Shown piece after piece: positions 57,970 through 64,000 of a stretch of 64,000 nucleotides of DNA. Every line of letters begins with the position of its first letter. Position 1 is the first letter of the stretch. The DNA is from Micromonospora haikouensis (GTDB taxonomy: Bacteria > Actinomycetota > Actinomycetes > Mycobacteriales > Micromonosporaceae), in the NCBI RefSeq assembly GCF_900091595.1, contig NZ_FMCW01000005.1, forward strand, positions 124,001 through 188,000, given 5' to 3'. The notes beneath the pieces were generated by a model, which was given only the letters and a program-made list of their open reading frames with translations, was not told where the DNA came from and did not search any database. A program made the translations under genes and the position numbers.

Positions 57970-60900
57970 TCACCCGGAAATTCTTGGCCGCGCCCCGGCC
58001 GCCGGGGCGTCGGCGCCCGTGGCGACGTGGCCGCGGCCGGCCTCCGGCACGCCCGCGACCAGCGCGGTGAGCCCATCGGCGTCCAGCAGGTCCGCCGGGC
58101 GGACGGTCACCCCGTCCCGCACGTAGTGGAAGGCCGCGCCGACCCGGTCGACCGGCACCCCGGCCAGCTCGGCCCAGGCCAGCCGGTAGACGGCGAGCTG
58201 CACCGCCGCCGCCTCGGCCTCCACCCCGACCGGCTGCCGCCCGGTCTTCCAGTCCACCACGTCGAACCGCCCGCCCGGCCGGGCGAACACCGCGTCCATC
58301 CGGCCCCGCACCACCACCCCGGCGATCACCGTGGCGAACGGCACCTCCACCTCCACCGGCACCCGCTGCGCCCACTCTCCGGCCAGGAAGCGCGCCTGCA
58401 ACTCCGCGAGAGCCTCGTCCGGCGCGGCGTCGGCGTCGGCCGCCCCGGGCAGCTCGTCCACGTCGAGCAGCCGGTCCGCGCCGAAGCGCTGCTCCAGCCA
58501 GGTGTGGAACGCGGTGCCCCGCCGGGCGTACGGGTTCGGCGCGCTCGGCATCGGCCGGCGCAGGGCGCGGGCCAGCTCACCCGGGTCGCGGCGCAGCGCC
58601 ACCAGCTGGGTGACGGAAAGCTGCCCGGGCAGGACCACCTCGACCGCCCCCGCCCCGGCGACCAGCTCGGCCCGCTCGGCGAGGAGCAGGTCGGCCTCCC
58701 GCCGCCAGCGCGCCACCTCCGGGTCCTCGGCGACGACCGGCCCCCGCTCGTCGCCGGCGCGGCCGGAGCGTCCACCCGGGACGGCGGCCTCGCCACCGGG
58801 GGCGGCCGGGCCTGCACCCGGGGCGATCGGTTCTGCGTCCGGGTCGGCGAGGAAGCGGCGCACCAGCGCGGCGGCCTCGGCCAGCGCCGGACGGCGACCG
58901 CCCAGCGGATCGGCCGGCCACTCGGCGCGCAGCACCACCTCCGAGGTCGGGTTCACCGCGTCACCGGCCGGCTCCGGAGCCCACCGGTCCACCAGCAGCC
59001 CGTCGCCGCCGGAGCACGCGTCGTACACCTCCCGCAGGAACGCCGACGGGCCGCGCGGGCGCTTCGTCCCCTCGCCCCACCAGTAGCCGGAGCAGAGCAG
59101 CAGCCGCCGGGGGCGGGTCACCGCCACGTACGCCAGGCGGCGCTCCTCCCGCTCGTCGTGCGCCCGCCACGCGTCGGTGAAGTCGGCCAGCGCCCGCGCC
59201 ACCGCGCGCTGGTCGGCGGCGTCGGCCAGGCCCAGCTCGGGCAGCCCGTCGGCGTCCCCGCGCAGCGGGAACGGCAACACCCCCAGCCCGCCCAGCCAGT
59301 GGTCGGAGTTGCGCACCGGCCCCGGCCAGACGCCCCGGCTCAGGCCGGCGACCGCCACCACGTCCCACTCCAGGCCCTTCGCGGCGTGCGCGGTGAGGAT
59401 CTGCACCGCGCCGTCGACCACCTCCACCTCGCCCGGGGCGAGGCCGCGCTCCTCGTCCTCGGCGGCGGCCAGGTAGGCGAGGAACCCCGACAGGGTCGCC
59501 GCCGGGGACTCACCGCTGAACCGGGCCGCCACGTCGCCGAGGGCGTCCAGGTGGCCCCGGGCCAGGCCGGCGTCGCCGGTGCCGTCCCGGCCCGCCCGCA
59601 CCGCCACCTCCACGTCCAGGCCGATGGTCCGCTCCACGTCCGCGATCAGCTCCGGCAGCGTCTGGTCCAGCCGGTAGCGCAGCAGGGCCAGCTCCTCGCC
59701 GTACGCGCGCAGCCGCGCGTAGCCCTGGTCGGAGTACGTTTGGGCCGGCCCGAGGTCGGCCAGCGCCTCCACGAGGGTGGCCTCGTCGAGCAGGTCCACG
59801 GCGACCTCCGGCTCGTCCCCGGCGGCGAGCCGGCGACGCTGGGCGGCGATCGACCGGGCCCGCCGGTGCAGGGCCACCAGGTCGCGCGGCCCGATCCGCC
59901 AACGCGCCCCGGTGAGCAGCCGCAGCAGCGCCGCCCCGTCGGTCGGGTCGGCCAGCACCCGCAGGGTGCACACCACGTCCCGCACCTCGGGGGTGTCCAG
60001 CAGGCCGCCCAGCCCCACCACCTCGACGGGCAGCCCCCGGGCGCGCAGCGCCGTGGCCAGCGCCGGGATCTGGCTGCGCAGCCGCACCAGCACGGCGGTG
60101 GTGGGCCGCAACGGCACCGGTACGTGCTCGGGCAGCGCGCCCGGCATCCCCGCCGCCCCCCGCCACGCCGCGAGAACGCTGTCGGCGATCCAGTCGGCCT
60201 CGTCGGCGTACGTCGGCAGGAGAGCGCAGTGCACGGTGCCGGCGGCCAGGCCACCCGGCGTGCGGTGGCCGATCGGGTCGGCGACGCTCAGCGCGGCGCG
60301 CAGCTCCGGCACCCGGGCCCCCGCCGCCCGCAGCGGCGTGGCCAGGGCGTTCGCCACCCCCAGGATCTCCGGGCGGTTACGCCAGCTCGTGGTGAGCCCC
60401 AGCACGGCGGCGGGCGTGCCGTCGACGCGGGCGAACTCGGCCGGGAAGCGGTCCAGGGTGCCCGCGCTGGCCCCGCGCCAGCCGTAGATCGACTGGCAGG
60501 GATCGCCGACGGCGGTCACCGGGTGACCGCCGCCGAACAGCGCGTTGAGCAGCACCACCTGCGCGTGGCTGGTGTCCTGGTATTCGTCGAGCAGCACCAC
60601 CCGGAACCGGTCCCGCTCGATCGCCCCGACCGCCGGGTGGTCCCGGGCCACCCGGGCCGCCCGGGCGAGCTGGTCGGCGAAGTCCATCGCCTCGAAGTCG
60701 TCCTTGCGCCGGCCGTACGCGCGGACCAGCGGCAGCAGCTTCAGCCGGGTCTGCTGCAGGGCGAGCGCTTTGCGCACGTCGGCGTAGACCCGGCCGGGGC
60801 GGGACTGCACGTCGGCGAAGAACCGGCCCGTCCAGGCGGCCAGGGCGTCCGGGTCGACCAGGTGCTCGTCCAGCTCGCCGGCCAGGGCCAGCACCGCGTC

Positions 60901-61464
60901 GGTGATCGTGCTGGGCATCCGGTCCACGCCGGTCATGTCGCCGTCGTAGTTGCGCACCAGCAGGTCCACGAGCTGCCAGCGGGACGCCTCGGTGAGCAGC
61001 CGGGTGGTCGGCTCGTACCCGGCGCGCAGCCCGTGCTCGGTGACGATCCGCCCCGCGTACGAGTGGTAGGTGGACACCGTCGGCTCGCCGGCCAGCGGGT
61101 CGTCGAGCGGGTCACGGCCCCGCCGCCCCAGCCGGCGCACCAACTGGTCGAGCCGGGTACGCACCCGGTGCGCCAGCTCGCCGGCCGCCTTGCGGGTGAA
61201 CGTCAGGCCGAGGACCTGCTCCGGCCGGACGTACGCGTTGGCCACCAGCCAGACCACCCGGGCGGCCATCGTCTCGGTCTTGCCCGAGCCGGCCCCCGCG
61301 ACCACCAGCAGCGGCTCGACCGGCGCGGCGATGATCGCGGCCTGCTCCCGGGTGGGCGCGGGCAGCCGGAGCAGCTTCGCCAGCTCGACCGGCGTGTAGC
61401 GGGGGCCGGAGTCGGCGGCCCGGGGCGCCGGGGTGGCGGCGCTGAACAGGGCGGGCTGGGTCAC
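57970..61464 (-). CDS. adnB: AdnB-type helicase-nuclease subunit
   Basis: 1164 residues. UvrD-type motor at the N-terminus: TREQAAIIAAPVEPLLVVAG, Walker A GAGSGKTET (57-65), VLLDEYQDTSHAQ, GDPCQSIYGWRGAS, HAAKGLEWDVVAVAGLS, and YVAVTRPRRLLLCSG. A RecB-type nuclease at the C-terminus has the catalytic DVVDWKTGRQ near residue 1060. AdnAB resects DNA double-strand breaks in actinobacteria in place of RecBCD. The gene follows adnA with 37 bp between. A Pro/Gly/Ala-rich linker (~residues 865-925) separates motor and nuclease. Confidence 0.92.
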   Translation of the reverse strand: MTQPALFSAATPAPRAADSGPRYTPVELAKLLRLPAPTREQAAIIAAPVEPLLVVAGAGSGKTETMAARVVWLVANAYVRPEQVLGLTFTRKAAGELAHRVRTRLDQLVRRLGRRGRDPLDDPLAGEPTVSTYHSYAGRIVTEHGLRAGYEPTTRLLTEASRWQLVDLLVRNYDGDMTGVDRMPSTITDAVLALAGELDEHLVDPDALAAWTGRFFADVQSRPGRVYADVRKALALQQTRLKLLPLVRAYGRRKDDFEAMDFADQLARAARVARDHPAVGAIERDRFRVVLLDEYQDTSHAQVVLLNALFGGGHPVTAVGDPCQSIYGWRGASAGTLDRFPAEFARVDGTPAAVLGLTTSWRNRPEILGVANALATPLRAAGARVPELRAALSVADPIGHRTPGGLAAGTVHCALLPTYADEADWIADSVLAAWRGAAGMPGALPEHVPVPLRPTTAVLVRLRSQIPALATALRARGLPVEVVGLGGLLDTPEVRDVVCTLRVLADPTDGAALLRLLTGARWRIGPRDLVALHRRARSIAAQRRRLAAGDEPEVAVDLLDEATLVEALADLGPAQTYSDQGYARLRAYGEELALLRYRLDQTLPELIADVERTIGLDVEVAVRAGRDGTGDAGLARGHLDALGDVAARFSGESPAATLSGFLAYLAAAEDEERGLAPGEVEVVDGAVQILTAHAAKGLEWDVVAVAGLSRGVWPGPVRNSDHWLGGLGVLPFPLRGDADGLPELGLADAADQRAVARALADFTDAWRAHDEREERRLAYVAVTRPRRLLLCSGYWWGEGTKRPRGPSAFLREVYDACSGGDGLLVDRWAPEPAGDAVNPTSEVVLRAEWPADPLGGRRPALAEAAALVRRFLADPDAEPIAPGAGPAAPGGEAAVPGGRSGRAGDERGPVVAEDPEVARWRREADLLLAERAELVAGAGAVEVVLPGQLSVTQLVALRRDPGELARALRRPMPSAPNPYARRGTAFHTWLEQRFGADRLLDVDELPGAADADAAPDEALAELQARFLAGEWAQRVPVEVEVPFATVIAGVVVRGRMDAVFARPGGRFDVVDWKTGRQPVGVEAEAAAVQLAVYRLAWAELAGVPVDRVGAAFHYVRDGVTVRPADLLDADGLTALVAGVPEAGRGHVATGADAPAAGARPRISG

Positions 61465-61501
61465 GGGAGGTCCTCAGTTCGCGACTGCGCGACTCGCAAG
61501 C

Positions 61502-64000
61502 TCACTCTGGCTGCTCCCGGCGGAGGGTCGGCGGCTCGACCACCTGGCGCCCCTGCCCGGACACCGGGCAACTCGTGCGCACCGGGCAGACCCGGCACTT
61601 GGAGTTGGCGACCGCGGCGAAGGTGGCGGCGGCCATCGTATCGGCGGTGCGCCGGACCAGCGCGGTCGCCCAGCCGGCCGCCGGCCCCTGCCCCGCCGCC
61701 GGCTGGCTCTGCTCCCGGGCGTCGCGCGCCCCCGTGCCGAGCTGCACCAGGGCCGCCCCGCCGGACTCGTCGCCGTACTCGGCGAACGCCCCCGCCTCGA
61801 CCGCCGCCTGGTACGCCCCGAGCTGCGGGTGCTCGCCGATCTCCCGCTCGGTGACCACGGTGGACTTGCCGGTCTTCAGGTCGACCACCACCAGCCGGCC
61901 GTCGGCGTCGACCTCCAGCCGGTCGACCCGGCCGGTCAGCTCGACGGGCCGCTGCGGGTCGTCCAGGCGCACGGCGAACTCGTGCTCGATGGCCAGCAGC
62001 CGGCGCGGGTTGCCCGCCAGCCAGCGCAGCAGCTTGTCCACCATCGCCTCGGCGCGTTCCCGCTCGGGGCCCACCATCCACCGGGCGGCCAGCTCGATCG
62101 CGTCGAACCGGGCCGCCACGTACTCCAGCAGCGCCGACCGGTCGGCGCTGGCGTCCTCGGCGAGCATCGCGGCGGCGTGCACCAGGTTGCCCACCCCCTG
62201 CGCGGCGCTGGCCGGGCCGCTGCCGCCGTGCCGTTCCAGCAGCCAGCGCAGGCTGCACCGCAAAGCGCTGTCCATGCCCGACGGGGTGACCCGCACCGGC
62301 TCCCCCTCGTCGACCAGCGGCCGGTCGTCGGAGAGGCCGCGCAGCCCCCACCAGTCGTCGGGGTGCGCGCCGGACACCCCGGCGGCGGCGAGGCGGGCCA
62401 GCTCGGCCGCCGCCGCGCTGCGCCGGTGGTAGGGCGCGGCCGGGTCGGCCACGGCGGTACGCAGCTCCGCCACCAACGCCGGCAGGGTCAGCGCCCGGGG
62501 CGGCCCGGCCACCGGCAGACTCCCCCGGCCAGGCTCCGCACCGCCGTCGGCCGGAGTGCCGGCCCCCGCCGCGCCGCCCGCATGGCCACCGCTCGCCACA
62601 GGGGTGGCCTCCGCTTCGCCGCTCGGCACAGGGCCGGTGTCGCCACCGCCGTCCGGGCCGCCGTCGGGGGTCTGGCCGGCGGAGTCGCCGCCCGGCGGCG
62701 GGGTCGGGTCCAGCTCGTACAGGAACCGGCTGGGCTGCTCCTCGTGGTCGTCGCCGCCCACCGCGGCCGAGGCGACCGCGCTGACCAGCAGCCGGCGGCG
62801 GGCCCGGGTCACGGCCACGTGGAAGAGCCGGCGCTCCTCGTCGAGCAGGGCGGAGGTCTGCCCGACGAGGACCGCCCGCCCGCCGTCGCCCGGAGCCTGC
62901 CCACCGCGGCCGCCGTCGCCGGCGGCCCGCCCGGTCTGGCCGATGTCGTACCCGCCGATGTCGTGCCCGCCGGCGTCGCGGCCGGCGAGCACGTCCACCA
63001 GGCGCTCGGAGCCGAGCAGGCTGCCGCGCAGCCGCAGGTCCGGCCAGACGCCCTCCTGCACCCCGGCGACGGCGACCAGGTCCCACTCCAGCCCCTTCGC
63101 CGCGTGCGCGGTGAGCAGCCGGACGGCCTCCCCCCGGTCCGCCGTCGGCGCCAGGGTGTCGGCCGGCAGATCCTGGCCGAGCACGTGGTCGAGGAAGACC
63201 TCGGTGCGCGCACCGGGCAGCCGGTCGGCGAACCGGGCCGCCGCGTCGAAGAGCACCAGCACGGCGTCGAGATCCCGGTCGGCGGCCTCGGCCCGCCACC
63301 GCCGCGCGGTCTCGTGCTCCCCGGTCGCCGCCCGGCCGAGCGCGATCGCGCCCGCCCAGCGTTCGGCCAGGCCGCTGGCGTCCCACACCGCCCAGAGCAC
63401 GTCCTCGGCGGTGGCACCCGGTCGCTGGGCCGCCTCCCGGGCGATCGCCAGCAGCCCGGCCACCGCCTGCGCCGGCTCCGCCCAGTGCCGGTCGATCCCG
63501 GACAGCTCCTCCGGGTCACGCAGCGCGTCGACGATCAGCTCGCCGGAGGGGCGGCGGTCACCGATCGCCAGGGCGAGCGCCCGCAGCCCCTGGCGCAGCC
63601 GCCGCTCGGCCAGCGGGTCGGCCCCGCCCAGCGGCGAGTGCAGCAGCGCCACCGCCGCCTCCTCGTCCAACCGGGCCGGCTCCAGGGCGCAGCGCAGCAG
63701 GAGCAGCAGCGGGGCGACCGCCGGCTGGAGGTGCAGCGGCAGGTCCTCGCCGTGCACCACGGTCGGCACCCCGGCCGTGTGCAGGGCCCGGCGCAGCGCC
63801 GGCAACTGCCGGGCCGTCGAGCGCACCAGCACCGCCATCCGCGACCACGGCACCCCGTCGAGCAGGTGCGCGGCGCGCAGCGCCTGGGCCAGCCAGGCGG
63901 CCTCGCTGGTGGCCGAGCGGAAGGTGCGCACCTCCACCGTGCCGGGTGGGGCGTCGGGCAGCGGGCGCAGCCGCCGGTGGGCCGCCGGGCCACGCAGCCG
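61502..64000 (-). CDS. adnA: AdnA-type helicase-nuclease subunit (5' end beyond window)
   Basis: The 3' 832 codons are present and the frame is open to the window edge, so the N-terminal ATPase is missing. Visible are the motif V/VI region (LLTAHAAKGLEWDLVAVAG and FHVAVTRARRRLLVS) and the nuclease with VVVDLKTGKSTVV. The Fe-S cluster ligands are Cys in SALRCSLRWLL and the C-terminal CRVCPVRTSC. Two low-complexity insertions (Gly/Asp/Ala around GGHDIGGYDIG, and Pro/Gly/Ala after PTPPPGGD) are larger than expected. It pairs with AdnB for end resection. Confidence 0.9.
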   Translation of the reverse strand, partial: RLRGPAAHRRLRPLPDAPPGTVEVRTFRSATSEAAWLAQALRAAHLLDGVPWSRMAVLVRSTARQLPALRRALHTAGVPTVVHGEDLPLHLQPAVAPLLLLLRCALEPARLDEEAAVALLHSPLGGADPLAERRLRQGLRALALAIGDRRPSGELIVDALRDPEELSGIDRHWAEPAQAVAGLLAIAREAAQRPGATAEDVLWAVWDASGLAERWAGAIALGRAATGEHETARRWRAEAADRDLDAVLVLFDAAARFADRLPGARTEVFLDHVLGQDLPADTLAPTADRGEAVRLLTAHAAKGLEWDLVAVAGVQEGVWPDLRLRGSLLGSERLVDVLAGRDAGGHDIGGYDIGQTGRAAGDGGRGGQAPGDGGRAVLVGQTSALLDEERRLFHVAVTRARRRLLVSAVASAAVGGDDHEEQPSRFLYELDPTPPPGGDSAGQTPDGGPDGGGDTGPVPSGEAEATPVASGGHAGGAAGAGTPADGGAEPGRGSLPVAGPPRALTLPALVAELRTAVADPAAPYHRRSAAAAELARLAAAGVSGAHPDDWWGLRGLSDDRPLVDEGEPVRVTPSGMDSALRCSLRWLLERHGGSGPASAAQGVGNLVHAAAMLAEDASADRSALLEYVAARFDAIELAARWMVGPERERAEAMVDKLLRWLAGNPRRLLAIEHEFAVRLDDPQRPVELTGRVDRLEVDADGRLVVVDLKTGKSTVVTEREIGEHPQLGAYQAAVEAGAFAEYGDESGGAALVQLGTGARDAREQSQPAAGQGPAAGWATALVRRTADTMAAATFAAVANSKCRVCPVRTSCPVSGQGRQVVEPPTLRREQPE

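Noticed and set aside
58027..61854. 1275-codon plus-strand open frame opposite adnB/adnA
   Set aside because: It mirrors adnB; its product is a Gly/Arg/His/Gln-rich composition artefact of high-GC codon bias and has no domain.
1..64000. Prophage, integrative element or insertion sequence
   Set aside because: No integrase, transposase, tRNA-flanked att repeats or shift in composition was found; the two tRNA genes are intact and duplicated with their terminators only.

Overview
This window is chromosomal DNA of a very GC-rich actinomycete, most likely a member of the Micromonosporaceae (Micromonospora or a close relative). The grounds are near-exclusive G/C third codon positions, frequent GTG starts, two Wbl (WhiB) regulators, a SigR/RsrA redox pair, a mycoredoxin, the AdnA/AdnB recombination motor-nucleases, an XRE/DUF397 pair, DUF5709 and DUF5679 proteins, and dyad elements in intergenic DNA. 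No rRNA, CRISPR array, prophage, transposase or biosynthetic cluster is visible. The species assignment is inference.

Layout. 1-8.7 kb: the tail of a membrane glycosyltransferase, a PdtaS-type histidine kinase with a long Gly/Ser/Ala insertion, a SIS-domain sugar isomerase, a TPR protein, and a divergent MFS drug exporter/TetR pair. 8.7-17.8 kb: a conserved block with a GNAT acetyltransferase, a 71-residue biotinyl carrier, the 24-residue ribosomal protein bL37, rsrA-sigR, a hydrolase, a WhiB protein, a SRAP protein, then aroA-rsgA-hisN and an EamA-like membrane protein. 17.8-28.4 kb: a GT4 glycosyltransferase, an SDR enzyme, two RsbW-type ATPases, a MacRS-like two-component system, glpK, purC and a lone solute-binding lipoprotein. 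28.6-29.0 kb: two identical initiator tRNA-fMet genes, each with its own hairpin terminator. 29-43.6 kb: a UPF0182 membrane protein, a PDZ/Lon-like protease, a zincin, a CofC-like protein, a YgjP-like peptidase, a DUF5679 protein, an RRE/E1-like protein, an ABC1 kinase, whiB7 behind an upstream ORF and a terminator, uvrD2 and a mycoredoxin. 43.6-50.9 kb: an MFS exporter, an XRE/DUF397 pair, nudC and two M16 peptidase subunits. 50.9-55.4 kb: a sulfonate utilisation locus (ssuD divergent from ssuABC-rrf2). 55.5-64 kb: rhlE, a cold-shock protein, adnB and the 3' part of adnA.

From memory of M. tuberculosis H37Rv, the same families lie in two nearby runs there, Rv3193c-Rv3202c (UPF0182, PDZ, zincin, ABC1, whiB7, uvrD2, glutaredoxin, nudC, adnBA) and Rv3219-Rv3228 (whiB1, pdtaS, TB7.3, rshA, sigH, SRAP, aroA, rsgA). 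The window therefore looks like ancestral actinobacterial chromosome with local insertions. The sulfonate locus, the MFS/XRE/DUF397 group and the MFS/TetR pair look like accessory additions.

Themes. Several genes serve thiol/oxidative and antibiotic stress (sigR-rsrA, mycoredoxin, WhiB7, nudC) and DNA repair (uvrD2, adnAB, SRAP). The most informative non-coding signals are the whiB7 leader (an 84-codon upstream ORF ending just before an intrinsic terminator), a SigR-type promoter placed to make a longer SigR isoform, three helically phased DnaA boxes, and long intergenic inverted repeats.
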